A stretch of 64,000 nucleotides of DNA from Kocuria turfanensis (GTDB taxonomy: Bacteria > Actinomycetota > Actinomycetes > Actinomycetales > Micrococcaceae): contig NZ_CP014480.1 in NCBI RefSeq assembly GCF_001580365.1, forward strand, positions 1,427,008 to 1,491,007, written 5' to 3'. Below the pieces are notes generated by a model that saw nothing but the letters and a program-made list of their open reading frames with translations, ran no database searches and was not told where the DNA came from. Below, in pieces: positions 54,281-63,974 of the stretch. Position 1 is the stretch's first letter; each line of letters begins with the position of its first letter. A program made the translations under genes and the position numbers.

Positions 54281-55636
54281 ATGTCCGCACCTCGCACTGC
54301 GGTGCTCCAGGTGATCAACGCCCCTGGACCCACCGGCACCCGGTTCGCCATCCTCGCCCTCGCCCTCGGGGGCTTCGGCGTGGGCACCACCGAGTTCGCC
54401 TCGATGGGCTTGCTGCCCTTCATCGCCGAGGACTTCGGCGCCTCGATCCCCGCCCTGGCCCACTCCATCTCGCTCTACGCCCTGGGCGTGGTGGTCGGCG
54501 CACCGCTGATCACCACCCTGACCTCCCGGGTGGAGCGCAAGACCCTGCTCCTCGGGCTGATGGCGGCCTTCACGGTCGGCAACGCCCTGTCGGCAGCGGC
54601 CCCCACCCTCGACTGGCTCTACGTGGCCCGGTTCCTCTCCGGCCTGCCCCACGGCGCCTACTTCGGGGTGGCCGCGGTGGTGGCCTCCTCCCTCGTGCCG
54701 CGCGAACGGCGCGGCACCGCGGTGGCCCGCGTCGCCCTGGGCCTGACGGTGGCCAACATCGTGGGCGTCCCGCTGGCCGCCGCCCTGGGCGGGGCGCTGG
54801 GCTGGCGCTCCGGCTACGGCCTGGTGGTCCTGATCGGCCTGCTGACCGTCGCGGCCCTGGCCGTGTTCGTGCCCAAGACCCGGCAGGGCGGCGGCGTCTC
54901 CGTCGCTCGGGAGATCCGGGCCCTGGGCCGTCCCCAGGTCACCCTGACCCTCATCGCGGGGACCGTGGGGTTCGGCGGCATGTTCGCGGTCTACACCTTC
55001 ATCTCCCCCACCCTCACCGAGCTCACCGGCCTCAGCATCTCGGCGGTGCCGTGGGTGCTGGCCGTGTTCGGCGTGGGCATGACCCTGGGCTCGCTCCTGG
55101 TGGGCCCGCTGGTGGACCGCTCGATCGAGAAGACCGTCCTGGGCGCCGGCGCCGTCTCCGCCGTGGCGCTCGTGTTCTTCGGGCTCTTCGCCCAGTGGGC
55201 CGTCGCGGCCGTGCTCGGTGTGCTGTGGATCGGCATCATGGGGTCCGTGTTCACCACGTCCCTGCAGATGCGCCTGCTGCGCGAGGCCAAGGACGCCCCC
55301 TCCCTCACCGCGGCCATGAACCACGCCGCCTTCAACCTGGCCAACGCGATGGGCGCCTTCCTCGGCGGGGCCGTGATCTCCGCCGGGTGGGGCTACCGCG
55401 CCCCGGCCTGGGTCGGTGTGGGCCTGGCGCTGGCCGGCCTGCTCATCCTGGCCTACGCCGTGCGGATGCAGCGCTCCGGTGACGCTCCGGCGAGGACCCC
55501 GGCGCGAGCCGTCTCCGCCTGGCCCGCCCGGACCTTCGGGACGCTCGTGGTGCTCCTGCCCGAGACCGCGCCGCCGGGCCCGGCCCCGGCGAGCAGCTCC
55601 CGCTCCACCTCCTGGAGCGAGCTCGTCCCGCAGTGA
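54281..55636 (+). CDS. MFS efflux transporter (AraJ/PbuE-like DHA1 group)
   Basis: A 451-residue transporter with twelve predicted helices. [28 protein letters not shown] and, in helices 2-3, [24 protein letters not shown] match the AraJ/YdhP/PbuE group of drug and purine exporters. The last about 50 residues are cytoplasmic and Pro/Ser-rich. GAAGGA lies eight bases before the ATG at 54281; the frame is open further upstream but unconserved. The substrate is unknown. Confidence 0.88.
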   Translation: MSAPRTAVLQVINAPGPTGTRFAILALALGGFGVGTTEFASMGLLPFIAEDFGASIPALAHSISLYALGVVVGAPLITTLTSRVERKTLLLGLMAAFTVGNALSAAAPTLDWLYVARFLSGLPHGAYFGVAAVVASSLVPRERRGTAVARVALGLTVANIVGVPLAAALGGALGWRSGYGLVVLIGLLTVAALAVFVPKTRQGGGVSVAREIRALGRPQVTLTLIAGTVGFGGMFAVYTFISPTLTELTGLSISAVPWVLAVFGVGMTLGSLLVGPLVDRSIEKTVLGAGAVSAVALVFFGLFAQWAVAAVLGVLWIGIMGSVFTTSLQMRLLREAKDAPSLTAAMNHAAFNLANAMGAFLGGAVISAGWGYRAPAWVGVGLALAGLLILAYAVRMQRSGDAPARTPARAVSAWPARTFGTLVVLLPETAPPGPAPASSSRSTSWSELVPQ

Positions 55637-55642
55637 CCCCGG

Positions 55643-55681
55643 GACGGTCCCGGGGGCGGCCGCCTCGCCCCCGGGACCGTC
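55643..55681 (+). terminator. Hairpin terminator after the MFS gene
   Basis: A 16-bp perfect stem (GACGGTCCCGGGGGCG) with a 7-nt loop, 7 bp after the stop. Confidence 0.85.
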
Positions 55682-55800
55682 GCGCACCCCGCGGCGGCAC
55701 GGGATGCCTCTCACCGGCGCGGCCCGCCCGGCCCGGGACCCGACACCCGGTGCTCCCCGCTCCGTGACCCGGACCCAGCGGTCCGTGCCACCGCGCCGCC

Positions 55801-55868
55801 GTGCCACCGTGCCACCGTGCCACCGTGCCACCGTGCCACCGTGCCACCGTGCCACGGCACGGTGGCAC
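55801..55868. repeat. Tandem 8-bp repeat ending in an inverted copy
   Basis: Six perfect and one near-perfect copy of GTGCCACC run from 55801 to 55856. The last copies fold against GGCACGGTGGCAC (55856-55868) as a 13-bp perfect hairpin. It ends 10 bp before the start of the RNase Z-like gene. Confidence 0.9.
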
Positions 55869-55878
55869 ACTCGGTGCC

Positions 55879-56796
55879 ATGCGTGAGCTCGTCGTCCTCG
55901 GCACCGCCTCCCAGGTGCCCACCCGCACCCGCAACCACAACGGCTATCTGCTGCGCTGGGACGGAGCGGGCCTGCTCTTCGACCCCGGGGAGGGGACCCA
56001 GCGGCAGATGATCCACGCGGGCGTCTCCGCCGCGCAGGTGACGAGGATCTGCCTGACCCACGTCCACGGTGACCACTGCTACGGACTGCCCGGGGTGCTC
56101 TCGCGCATGGTCCTGGACGGCGTGGAGCACCCGGTGGACCTGCACTACCCGGCCTCCGGCGAGGAGGTGGTCCGGGCCCTCGTCTCCCTCGCGACCCCCG
56201 GCCTCGACCTGCGGCTGCACCCGCACGGGGGCCCGGGGGCCGTGGCCACCGGCCTGGAGGTCCGCCCCCTGCACCACCGCGTGGAGACCTACGGGTACCG
56301 GCTCGCCGAACCGGACGGCCGCACGATGCTCCCGGAGCGGCTCGCGGCGGCCGGGATCGCCGGCCCGGACGTCGGCCGGCTGCAGCGCGAGGGCCGGCTG
56401 CACGGCGTGCGCCTCGAGGACGTGAGCGTCCCCCGCCCCGGCCGGCGCGTCGCCGTGGTCATGGACACGGCGCCGTGCCCGGGCGCGGAGGAGCTCGCCG
56501 AGCGCGCCGACCTGCTCCTGGCCGAGTCCACGTTCGCCGACGAGGACGCCGCTCTCGCCGCGCGGTACCGTCACCTCACCGCCGGCCAGGCCGGGTCGCT
56601 CGCGGCCTCCGGGGGCGCGGGGACGCTGGTCCTCACCCACTTCTCGTCGCGCTACCCCGACGTCGCCCCGCTCGCGGAGCAGGCACGCCGGCGCGCCGGG
56701 GCCGCCACCGTGCGGGCGGCCCAGGACCTCGAGCGGTTCCCGCTGCCGCCGCGCCGCCCCGGCCGGTCCGGAGCGGGACCCCAGGGACACCCGTGA
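55879..56796 (+). CDS. Ribonuclease Z-like metallo-beta-lactamase protein
   Basis: A 305-residue MBL-fold hydrolase. The N-terminal LGTASQVPTRTRNHNGYLL and FDPGEGTQRQM resemble RNase Z/ElaC. The metal motif is THVHGDH (about 62-68). VMDTAPCPGAEELAE supplies the aspartate and LTHFSSRY the last histidine. ElaC-type enzymes mature tRNA 3' ends, though here CCA is gene-encoded in at least one tRNA. The ATG at 55879 begins the conserved region. Its ribosome-binding region falls in the repeat/hairpin listed above, so translation may depend on it. Confidence 0.88.
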   Translation: MRELVVLGTASQVPTRTRNHNGYLLRWDGAGLLFDPGEGTQRQMIHAGVSAAQVTRICLTHVHGDHCYGLPGVLSRMVLDGVEHPVDLHYPASGEEVVRALVSLATPGLDLRLHPHGGPGAVATGLEVRPLHHRVETYGYRLAEPDGRTMLPERLAAAGIAGPDVGRLQREGRLHGVRLEDVSVPRPGRRVAVVMDTAPCPGAEELAERADLLLAESTFADEDAALAARYRHLTAGQAGSLAASGGAGTLVLTHFSSRYPDVAPLAEQARRRAGAATVRAAQDLERFPLPPRRPGRSGAGPQGHP

Positions 56797-56868
56797 CGGA
56801 TTGCTAGACTCGGGGGTCCCGCACTTCCTGGAGGTCACCCCATGCCGCACCGTGTTCGCGGAGGCACC

Positions 56869-57210
56869 ATGCAGATCGGCGAGCTCGCCGAGCGCACCGG
56901 CCTGTCCCTGCGCACGATCCGTCACTACGACGACGTGGGCCTGCTGCCGGCCTCGCGCACGGAGGGCGGCTTCCGCGTGTACACCGAGCAGGACGTGGAG
57001 CGACTGCTGGTCGTCCGGCAGATGAAGCCGCTGGGGTTCACCCTGGAGGAGATGGCCGAGCTCCTGGAGCTGCTCGGGGCCGAGCCGGCCTCCCCGGAGC
57101 GGCTCGCGGAATACCTGGAACGCGCGCGGCCGGAACGGGACAAGCTGGCCCGCAAGCTGGCCCAGGCGGACGAGTTCATCGCCATGCTGGAGCACCGCCT
57201 CGGCCGGTGA
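56869..57210 (+). CDS. MerR-family regulator
   Basis: A 113-residue MerR protein: MQIGELAERTGLSLRTIRHYDDVGLL and GFRVYTEQDVERLL form the DNA-binding head, followed by a coiled coil (about 75-110). The C-terminus is too short and lacks the cysteines of metal-sensing members, so the inducer is unclear. The ATG at 56869 follows GCGGAGG; an in-frame ATG at 56842 has an even better GGAGGT and would add nine residues. The SulP gene downstream has a MerR-like operator. Confidence 0.88.
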   Translation: MQIGELAERTGLSLRTIRHYDDVGLLPASRTEGGFRVYTEQDVERLLVVRQMKPLGFTLEEMAELLELLGAEPASPERLAEYLERARPERDKLARKLAQADEFIAMLEHRLGR

Positions 57211-57285
57211 CGGCCCCCGTCGTCGGACAGCCCCGCCCCCACCGCACGTGCGATCGGTCACTTCGGACGACCCGGGGCGCACTCT

Positions 57286-57306
57286 ACCCTTACGCTAGGT
57301 TAGGGT
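57286..57306. promoter_or_regulatory. Candidate MerR-type operator before the SulP gene
   Basis: ACCCTTA-N7-TTAGGGT-like inverted repeat (6 of 7 arm positions match). It overlaps a possible promoter (TTCGGA at 57262, TACCCT at 57285) in the gap between the MerR and SulP genes. Confidence 0.45.
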
Positions 57307-57455
57307 TGCACGGACGCCGGACCGCACCGTGCCCGGCCACCGCCGCTGCGCACCCCCCCTCCCCGTGGCTGCACGCCACCCGGGGATCCGCGTGCCCTCG
57401 TGCACTCCGCCCCTGCGCCCTTCCGCTCTCCTGCCCTCATGAACGGAGCCTTCCC

Positions 57456-58982
57456 ATGGCCACGACGACCGCCGGCCCCGCCCCGGCGCTGACCCCCGAG
57501 CAGCGCCAGTCCGTCCGTCGCACCCTCCGCTCCCCCCGCCACCTCAAGACCGAGGTCCTGGCCGGACTCGTGGTCGCCCTGGCCCTGATCCCGGAGGCGA
57601 TCGCGTTCTCGATCATCGCCGGGGTCGATCCGCGGGTGGGCCTGTTCGCGTCCTTCACCATGGCCGTCACCACCGCGGTCCTCGGCGGCCGTCCGGCGAT
57701 GATCTCCGCCGCCACCGGCGCGGTGGCCCTGGTCATCGCCCCGCTGATGGCCTCCCACGGCATCGACTACTTCATCGCCGCCGTGATCCTGGCCGGACTC
57801 TTCCAGGTGGCGCTGGCCCTGATCGGCGCGGCGCGGCTGATGCGCTTCGTCCCCCGCTCGGTCATGGTGGGCTTCGTCAACGCGCTGGCCATCCTGATCT
57901 TCAGCTCGCAGATCCCGGAACTGATCGGCGTGCCCTGGGCGGTGTATCCCCTCACGCTGCTGGGCCTGGCCATCGTGTTCCTCCTCCCGCGGATCACCCG
58001 GGCGGTGCCGGCACCGCTGGTGGCCATCGTGGTGATCACCGTGCTCGTGGTCTCCTTCGGCACCGAGGTCCCCACGGTGGGCGACAAGGGCGCGCTGCCC
58101 GAGTCCCTGCCCTCGCTGTTCGTCCCCGACGTCCCGCTGAACCTGGAGACCCTGCAGATCATCGCCCCGTACGCGCTGACCATGGCCGTGGTGGGACTGC
58201 TGGAGTCGCTGATGACGGCCAAGCTCGTCGACGACATCACCGACACGCCCTCCCCCAAGACCCGGGAGTCCTGGGCCCAGGGCGTGGCGAACGTGGTCTC
58301 GGGCCTCTTCGGCGGAATGGGCGGCTGCGCGATGATCGGCCAGACCATGATCAACGTCAAGGCCTCCGGCGCCCGAACCCGGATCTCCACCTTCCTCGCC
58401 GGGGTTTTCCTGCTGATCCTCGTCGTCACCCTGGGCCAGGTCGTCGCGGTGATCCCGATGGCCGCGCTGGTGGCGATCATGATCTTCGTGTCGTGGGCCA
58501 CCTTCGACTGGCACTCCGTCCGCCCCGCGACCCTGTCCCGGATGCCGCTGCCGGAGACCCTCGTGATGCTCTCGACCGTGGTCGTGACCGTGTGGACCCA
58601 CAACCTCGCCCTGGGCGTGGTCGTCGGGGTGCTCGTCGCCATGGTCGCCTTCGCCCGCCGGGTCGCCCACTTCGTGAGCGTGGACCGGGAGCTCGAGCAG
58701 CGCAGCGGCCGGGAGACGGCCGTCTACACGGTGCACGGGGAGCTGTTCTTCGCGTCCTCCAACGACCTCTACACGATGTTCGACTACGCCGCGGACCCCG
58801 GGCACGTGGTCATCGACCTGTCGGACTCCCACCTGTGGGACGCGTCCACCGTCGCGGCCCTGGACTCGGTGACCGACAAGTACGCCCACTACGGCAAGCA
58901 GGTCCGGGTCGTGGGCCTGAACCAGGCCAGCCGCCGGATGCGGGTGCGCCTGGGCGGGATGCTCAACGGCGGCGGGCACTGA
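57456..58982 (+). CDS. SulP-family anion transporter with STAS domain
   Basis: A 508-residue SLC26/SulP transporter. The membrane part (about 30-400) begins with [22 protein letters not shown], then [16 protein letters not shown] and [15 protein letters not shown], all typical. A C-terminal STAS domain (about 420-500) has [18 protein letters not shown]. Sulfate or bicarbonate are the usual ions; the substrate cannot be told from sequence. The ATG at 57456 follows ACGGAG. The MerR gene upstream is a candidate regulator. Confidence 0.92.
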   Translation: MATTTAGPAPALTPEQRQSVRRTLRSPRHLKTEVLAGLVVALALIPEAIAFSIIAGVDPRVGLFASFTMAVTTAVLGGRPAMISAATGAVALVIAPLMASHGIDYFIAAVILAGLFQVALALIGAARLMRFVPRSVMVGFVNALAILIFSSQIPELIGVPWAVYPLTLLGLAIVFLLPRITRAVPAPLVAIVVITVLVVSFGTEVPTVGDKGALPESLPSLFVPDVPLNLETLQIIAPYALTMAVVGLLESLMTAKLVDDITDTPSPKTRESWAQGVANVVSGLFGGMGGCAMIGQTMINVKASGARTRISTFLAGVFLLILVVTLGQVVAVIPMAALVAIMIFVSWATFDWHSVRPATLSRMPLPETLVMLSTVVVTVWTHNLALGVVVGVLVAMVAFARRVAHFVSVDRELEQRSGRETAVYTVHGELFFASSNDLYTMFDYAADPGHVVIDLSDSHLWDASTVAALDSVTDKYAHYGKQVRVVGLNQASRRMRVRLGGMLNGGGH

Positions 58983-59584
58983 GCGCCGCCTGAGGGCCGG
59001 GCATTTGCAATGACAACCCTTTGTGTCTGCATGTGACTCAGCTCACACCGGGGTTGTTGCCGAAGGGCCGGGAAGCGAGCATTCTTGCTTCTCACGAGGG
59101 GATTCTGTGGTCGGTACAGGACCATCCCCCGGCTCCCACAGCGTCGACCGGTGGGGCGTCCCGGATCCGGAAGGTCCGTGGCGTCGTCGAGAATCGGTCC
59201 GCGGAGGGGAGCAGCAGGGAGCGGGGCAGGCTGGGGGGCCGCCCCGCTCCCCCTGTTGTGGGGCGGCACCGGGAACCGGTCGACGAGAACCGCCGGGCAG
59301 GCCTGTCGTCGAGGACCGCCGTCCCCGCGGGCCCCCGCTGACGACCTCCCCACGCTTCCGAGTCCGGACGGTTGCCGCGCTGCAGGTGGTGCACGTGGTC
59401 CGAGGAGAGCACCCCCGGTCCGGAAAACGCACCGCCGCGGGGAGGAGGGTGGCCACCCTGTGGAGCGCCGGTGACGATGGATCGCGGTGGTGCCGCTGCA
59501 CCGCCGCCGAGACGGCCCGGGCCGCTGCGCAGCGTCGCGCCCGGCCCGGGGCCGTCCCCGAAGCGACCGCACCCAGGGGGTTCC
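58983..59584. other. 600-bp gene-free stretch
   Basis: No convincing gene on either strand; open frames here lack ribosome sites and family resemblance. The first 80 bp are AT-richer and hold the Crp/GlxR site and a 7-bp inverted repeat around it (ACAACCC at 59013-59019, GGGTTGT at 59051-59057). The rest shows nothing recognisable. Confidence 0.6.
59032..59047. promoter_or_regulatory. Perfect Crp/GlxR consensus site
   Basis: TGTGACTCAGCTCACA matches TGTGA-N6-TCACA at all ten positions. It lies 50 bp after the SulP stop and about 540 bp before the next called gene, so its target is unclear. Confidence 0.7.
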
Positions 59585-59905
59585 ATGCACGACGACACCG
59601 CCGCAGCCGTGCAGGCCCGCCTGGCCCGCCGGGCCGCCGAGCAGGCCGGTCTGGCGACGGACCAGCTGTGGTGGCAGTACTTCGAGCTCGGCGGTGAGGT
59701 CGGTGCCCTGGAGATCGAGGCGTACCTGCACGAGTGCCTGCAGCTGCCGTCGGGCCACCGGGACCTGATCACCTGCGCGGTCAACGAGCTGGCCGGCGGC
59801 ACGACCGCCGCCCGGGCCCCCTTCTCCTGGGAGCTCCAGGGCTCACGAGGCGACGCCGGGTCACCCGGCACCGGCCGGAGGCCGGGCCCCGGCCCTCTCA
59901 GCTGA
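59585..59905 (+). CDS. Small hypothetical protein
   Basis: A 106-residue protein. Its first 80 residues look folded and helical (AAEQAGLATDQLWWQYFELGG, EIEAYLHECLQLP), with tryptophans and a balanced charge. The Gly/Pro/Arg tail looks disordered. GGGGG lies a few bases before the ATG at 59585. I recognise no family. The conserved-looking core supports a real gene, but the 5' neighbourhood gives no functional hint. Confidence 0.6.
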   Translation: MHDDTAAAVQARLARRAAEQAGLATDQLWWQYFELGGEVGALEIEAYLHECLQLPSGHRDLITCAVNELAGGTTAARAPFSWELQGSRGDAGSPGTGRRPGPGPLS

Positions 59906-60094
59906 GGACCGCGAGTCCGCGGAGTCCTGGGTCCGGCAGCCCGGGACCGGAACGGGATCGCCCGGGCACCGTGCGGAGGCAGTGGCAGAATGGGCCGGGT
60001 GCCGCCACGTCGGCGGCCCGCCTCCGGTGGAGCGGGTCGAACCGGTCGGCACGGTCCGTCGCCGCGTGCTCCCACCTCGACCCTAGGATGTCGG

Positions 60095-60931
60095 ATGGTC
60101 CGTTCCTCGCCCCGTTCCGCCCCCACGCCCGCCTCGACCGGCTGGTCGACCCTGCACCGCCACCACATCGGCGTGGACGTCGGCGGCACCCGGATCAAGT
60201 ACTCCGCCGTGGACATGGCCGACGGTTCGCTGACCACCCCGGTGCTCCAGCGTCCCACTCCGGAGCCCGCCACCCCGGAGGCCGTCGCCGCGCAGCTCGA
60301 GCTCGTCGTGGCCGAGCTGTCCGAGGGGCCGAGCGCACCGGATCCCGAGGCCAGCGTGGGGGTGGCGCTGCCCACGATCCTCCGCCAGGGCGTGGCGTGC
60401 TCGGCCGCGAACATCGACGACGCCTGGATCGGGCTGGACGTCCGCCGCTTCCTCACGGGGACGCTGGGCCGCACCGTGCAGGTCATCAACGACGCCGACG
60501 CGGCGGGGCTCGCCGAGGTCCGCTACGGCGCCGGCCGCGGGAGCGCCGGTACCGTCCTGCTCATCACCCTGGGCACCGGGATCGGCTCCGCACTGATCGT
60601 GGACGGGAGGCTGGTGCCCAACCTGGAGCTGGGCCACCTGGAGCTGCGGGGCGTGGACGCCGAGGTGCGCGCCTCCGCCCTGGCCCGCGAGCGCGAGGGA
60701 CTGGACTGGCCCGTCTACGCCGAGCGTCTCCAGGAGTACCTGGCCCACCTCGAGTTCCTCTTCTCGCCCGACCTGATCATCGTGGGCGGCGCCATCTCCG
60801 CCCAGCACGAGCTGTTCCTCCCGCTGCTGCGACTGGACACGCGCGTGGTGCCCGCCGAGCTGCGGGACGCGGCCGGCATCATCGGCGCCGCCCGCCACGC
60901 CTACCTGGCCCTGCCGCCCCCGGAGGCCTAG
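60095..60931 (+). CDS. ppgK: Polyphosphate glucokinase (ROK family)
   Basis: A 278-residue glucokinase using polyphosphate (or ATP). IGVDVGGTRIKYSAVD is the phosphate-binding start; NDADAAGLAEVRYGAG and LLITLGTGIGSALIVDG are typical of actinobacterial PPGK, as is LVPNLELGHLEL. The zinc-binding cysteines of standard ROK kinases are absent, as in PPGK. The first 20 residues are Ser/Pro-rich. The stop shares CTAG with the convergent gene. Confidence 0.93.
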   Translation: MVRSSPRSAPTPASTGWSTLHRHHIGVDVGGTRIKYSAVDMADGSLTTPVLQRPTPEPATPEAVAAQLELVVAELSEGPSAPDPEASVGVALPTILRQGVACSAANIDDAWIGLDVRRFLTGTLGRTVQVINDADAAGLAEVRYGAGRGSAGTVLLITLGTGIGSALIVDGRLVPNLELGHLELRGVDAEVRASALAREREGLDWPVYAERLQEYLAHLEFLFSPDLIIVGGAISAQHELFLPLLRLDTRVVPAELRDAAGIIGAARHAYLALPPPEA

Positions 60932-61506
60932 CGCCGGAGGGCCTGGCGGAAGTACTGGATCCCCGCCAGGGCGTGCAGGACCGCGGCGATCTGGACCAGC
61001 ACGCGGCCCACGTCGGTGACCTCGGGGCTGGACCACGCCGGACCCGCCAGCACGAGCACGGTCCCGACCATGAGCAGGGCCGTCTTGGCCTTCCCGACCG
61101 TGGTGACCCGCAGCGCGCCGAGGGAACCGCGCACCAGCGTGGCGATGCCCACCACGACGTCCACCACCGCGATGACCACCAGGACCCACCAGGGAAAGAG
61201 CCCGACGACGCTGGCGGCCACCGCGATCGCCACGGTCCCCAGCCGGTCCGCGATGGGGTCCATCACCTCCCCGACCCGGCTGCGCTGCCGCAGCGCCCGG
61301 GCCAGGGTGCCGTCGACCCAGTCGGTCAGGGAGAAGAGGGCCACCAGGACCAGCGCCCGGACCGGTTGCTCGTCGATGTCCAGCACGGCCAGCACGGCCG
61401 GGACGATGAGTGCGAAGCGCACCACCGAGACCACGTTGGGCACCGTGACCACGCGGTGGTAGTACGGCGACTCCGCGGGCTCCACCTCGTCCTGGTGCTG
61501 TGCCAT
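60928..61506 (-). CDS. CDP-alcohol phosphatidyltransferase
   Basis: A 192-residue membrane enzyme with five to six helices. The motif D-G-x2-A-R-x8-G-x3-D-x3-D is complete at about 62-84. It transfers a phosphatidyl group from CDP-diacylglycerol to an alcohol. Phosphatidylglycerol-phosphate synthase is the likeliest type, but cardiolipin or inositol-phosphate synthases share the motif. It overlaps the convergent ppgK stop by 4 bp. Confidence 0.88.
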   Translation of the reverse strand: MAQHQDEVEPAESPYYHRVVTVPNVVSVVRFALIVPAVLAVLDIDEQPVRALVLVALFSLTDWVDGTLARALRQRSRVGEVMDPIADRLGTVAIAVAASVVGLFPWWVLVVIAVVDVVVGIATLVRGSLGALRVTTVGKAKTALLMVGTVLVLAGPAWSSPEVTDVGRVLVQIAAVLHALAGIQYFRQALRR

Positions 61507-61801
61507 CCGGCCTCCCGTCCGTCCGTCCGTCCGTCGCCCCGCTCGGGCGGGCCGGGCCCGCCCCCGCTGCTTCCGAGGGTAGCCCGTCGCGGTGCCGACA
61601 CGGCACCGCGGCGCCACCGCACCGTCTCCTCCCGGGCCCGCGGAGCGATCGGCGACGTCGTCGTCCACCGGGGCCCGGACCATGTGACGTCCACCGGCGG
61701 GGCCGCGCCCCGGGCTGACGTCGCCCAGCGGCTGCGGGCTACGCTGGGCGGGTGAGGCGGAGCCCGCTCCGGACTGCGCCCCGGACCCCGAGGAGACTTC
61801 C

Positions 61802-62230
61802 GTGGACCCGCGCGTGCACTTCGTCACCCTGGCCACCCCGGACCTCGACGCCGCACGGCGGTTCTACGTGCACGGTCTCGGCTGGGAGCCGCTGCTGGAC
61901 GTCCCCGGGGAGATCCTCTTCTTCCAGACGGCCCCCGGCACGGTGCTGGGTCTGTTCGACGCCGCGTCCTTCGCCCAGGACCTCGGCCGCACGGGGACGC
62001 CGTCCGCGCAGGGCGTGACGCTCTCGCACAACGTGGCCGGCGAGGACGAGGTGCGCACGGCCGTCGCGGCGATGACGGCGGCCGGCGGAACCGTGCTCAC
62101 GAGCCCGCGCCACGGGCCCTTCGGGGGCGTGTTCCACGCGCACGTGGCGGACCCGAACGGCGTCGTGTGGGAGATCGCGCACAACCCCGGATGGCGGATC
62201 GACGACGACGGGACCGTGCGCCTGGGCTGA
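61802..62230 (+). CDS. Single-domain VOC-family protein
   Basis: A 142-residue glyoxalase-fold protein. [23 protein letters not shown] opens the first beta-alpha module and [20 protein letters not shown] closes the second, with His and Glu in metal-ligand positions. It resembles glyoxalase or bleomycin-resistance-like proteins; function unknown. GAGGAG lies seven bases before the GTG start. Confidence 0.85.
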   Translation: MDPRVHFVTLATPDLDAARRFYVHGLGWEPLLDVPGEILFFQTAPGTVLGLFDAASFAQDLGRTGTPSAQGVTLSHNVAGEDEVRTAVAAMTAAGGTVLTSPRHGPFGGVFHAHVADPNGVVWEIAHNPGWRIDDDGTVRLG

Positions 62231-62252
62231 GCCCGGCGCCCGGCCGGGGCGC

Positions 62253-62804
62253 TCAGCCGCGGACGTCGGCGCGCAGGTGGTGCTCGACGTCGTGCCGGAA
62301 GTACACCGCGAGGCGTGCCACGGTGAACTCGGTGCCGTCCCCGCGGCGGCCCGTCCGGGTCCACTGCTCCCCCGACACCGCGTCGAAGGCGTCCGCCGTG
62401 GCGCGCAGCTCCTGGGCGATCTCCCCGGAGGCCTCGTACGGGTCCTGCTCGTTGTAGCGCTCCTGGACCGCGACGGCGTCCTGGTCCCAGTCGGGGAAGA
62501 CCGGGTCCTCCTCGTCGAGCATGAGCCGCAGGCGCTCGCGGAAGACCCGGCTGAGGTCGCGGACGTGGCACGCGTACTCGAGCGGGGACCACGTGCCCGG
62601 GCGCGGCCGCTCGGTGAGCCGGGGGCGCTCGAGCACGGCGACCCACCGGTCGACCGTGCTCCGCACCAGCTCGCCGGTGGCGGAGACGTCCAGCTGCGGG
62701 TCGAAGCCGCACTCGGCGCAGCCCTGGTCGATCACCACGGTCCAGTCCCTGGTCTCGGGCGGGACCGGGGAGATGTCGGGGGCCTCGGGGCGCTCGGCGG
62801 TCAT
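62253..62804 (-). CDS. DinB-family protein
   Basis: A 183-residue four-helix-bundle protein. CHVRDLSRVFRERL and, near the end, AVYFRHDVEHHLRADV hold histidines spaced as the metal site of DinB/YfiT-like enzymes. Actinobacterial relatives include mycothiol-dependent transferases, but the MDMPI signature is not clear here. It has GFDPQ, as many 'DinB' paralogues do. It lies directly downstream of the MFS gene and is likely co-transcribed. Confidence 0.78.
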   Translation of the reverse strand: MTAERPEAPDISPVPPETRDWTVVIDQGCAECGFDPQLDVSATGELVRSTVDRWVAVLERPRLTERPRPGTWSPLEYACHVRDLSRVFRERLRLMLDEEDPVFPDWDQDAVAVQERYNEQDPYEASGEIAQELRATADAFDAVSGEQWTRTGRRGDGTEFTVARLAVYFRHDVEHHLRADVRG

Positions 62805-62813
62805 GCGGCCAAT

Positions 62814-63974
62814 CTACCCGGGGCTCCGGCGCGAGGCGAGGACCCGGCGCGGACGGGGCATCCCGGAGACCGCGGCCAGCACGGAGGCGACGGCCATCAG
62901 GGCCGCGCTGAGCAGGAAGGACTGCCGGCCGTCCAGGTAGCCGGAGCCCGCCGCCCCCACCGCCGCACCGATCTGTCCGGCGGTGGCCATCCACGAGTAC
63001 ACCTCGGTCCGCCGGCTCTCCGGCGCCCGGGCCGCGGCGAGGCCGTACTGCGCGGTGATGACGATCGCCAGGCCCAGCCCCGCCACGGTCAGGGCCACCG
63101 CGGACCACACGAGCCCGCCCCGCCACGCTCCGAGCAGGCAGCCCAGCACCCACACGGCCGCCGCCGCGTGGATGTGGGCGATCCGGGAGCCGGGCGGGTC
63201 GGTGCGCCCGTAGACGAGACCGCCGAGGATCGAGCCCGCCGAGAGCAGGGCCACGAGAAGGCCTGCCTGGGCCTCGCGTCCGGCCTCCGCGGCGACGCCC
63301 ACGGCGGCCATCTCCGCGGTGGTGATGGCTCCCACGCTCCCGCCCGCGAGGGCGACGACGGGCAGCAGCCGCAGCGGCAGGGGGTGCGGCGCCGCCGGAC
63401 GCACCGGGATCCGCCAGTGGGCGCCCGCGACGCGGGCCAGCAGCACGGACGTGGTCGCCCCGAGCACCGCGACCACGAGCAGCGCGTGCCGGGGCGCCGT
63501 CCATCCCGCCACGGCCGCCACGGCGGCGGGGCCGAGGATGAAGACCACGTCCAGGGTCACGGACTCCCACGCCTGGGCCGCGTGCCCGAACGACGACGAC
63601 GGGGCGCGCATGCTCCACAGGCTGCGCAGCACCGAGGTGCCCGGGGCGGTGAGGGCGCCGGTCAGGGCGGCGCACAGCAGGACCACCGCCGTGGGAGCCT
63701 CGGCCAGGGAGGCCCAGAGCCCCAGCAGGGCGGCGGCCTGCGCCAGCCCCAGGACGCTCATCGCCGTGCGCGGCCCCGAGCGGTCCACCCACCGGCCACG
63801 GGCGGGACCCGTCACGGCGAGGGCCAGGGCGAGCACCGCCGCGGACCAGCCGGCCAGCTCACGCCCGTGCACGGCGTTGACGCTGAGCACGAGGGCCAGC
63901 GAGACCATCGCCATGGGCAGCTTGGCCACCAGGCCGAGCAGCATCAGGGACCGGGACCAGGGTCGGCGGAGCAT
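62814..63974 (-). CDS. MFS transporter, start near or beyond the right window edge
   Basis: At least 386 residues with about twelve hydrophobic helices. The GPARGRWVDRSGPRTAM segment is the MFS loop 2-3 motif. The frame stays open upstream of the ATG at 63974 (RLAGSYAQ is read before it), so the true start may lie past 64000. Its substrate is unknown; the closest style is small actinobacterial efflux permeases. It precedes the DinB-like gene by 9 bp. Confidence 0.85.
   Translation of the reverse strand: MLRRPWSRSLMLLGLVAKLPMAMVSLALVLSVNAVHGRELAGWSAAVLALALAVTGPARGRWVDRSGPRTAMSVLGLAQAAALLGLWASLAEAPTAVVLLCAALTGALTAPGTSVLRSLWSMRAPSSSFGHAAQAWESVTLDVVFILGPAAVAAVAGWTAPRHALLVVAVLGATTSVLLARVAGAHWRIPVRPAAPHPLPLRLLPVVALAGGSVGAITTAEMAAVGVAAEAGREAQAGLLVALLSAGSILGGLVYGRTDPPGSRIAHIHAAAAVWVLGCLLGAWRGGLVWSAVALTVAGLGLAIVITAQYGLAAARAPESRRTEVYSWMATAGQIGAAVGAAGSGYLDGRQSFLLSAALMAVASVLAAVSGMPRPRRVLASRRSPG

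Noticed and set aside
55801..55868. CRISPR array
   Set aside because: The units are 8 bp, contiguous and without spacers, and no cas genes are near.
59021..59341. A 106-codon frame in the gene-free stretch
   Set aside because: No ribosome site, no family resemblance, and it overlaps the Crp site at its start.
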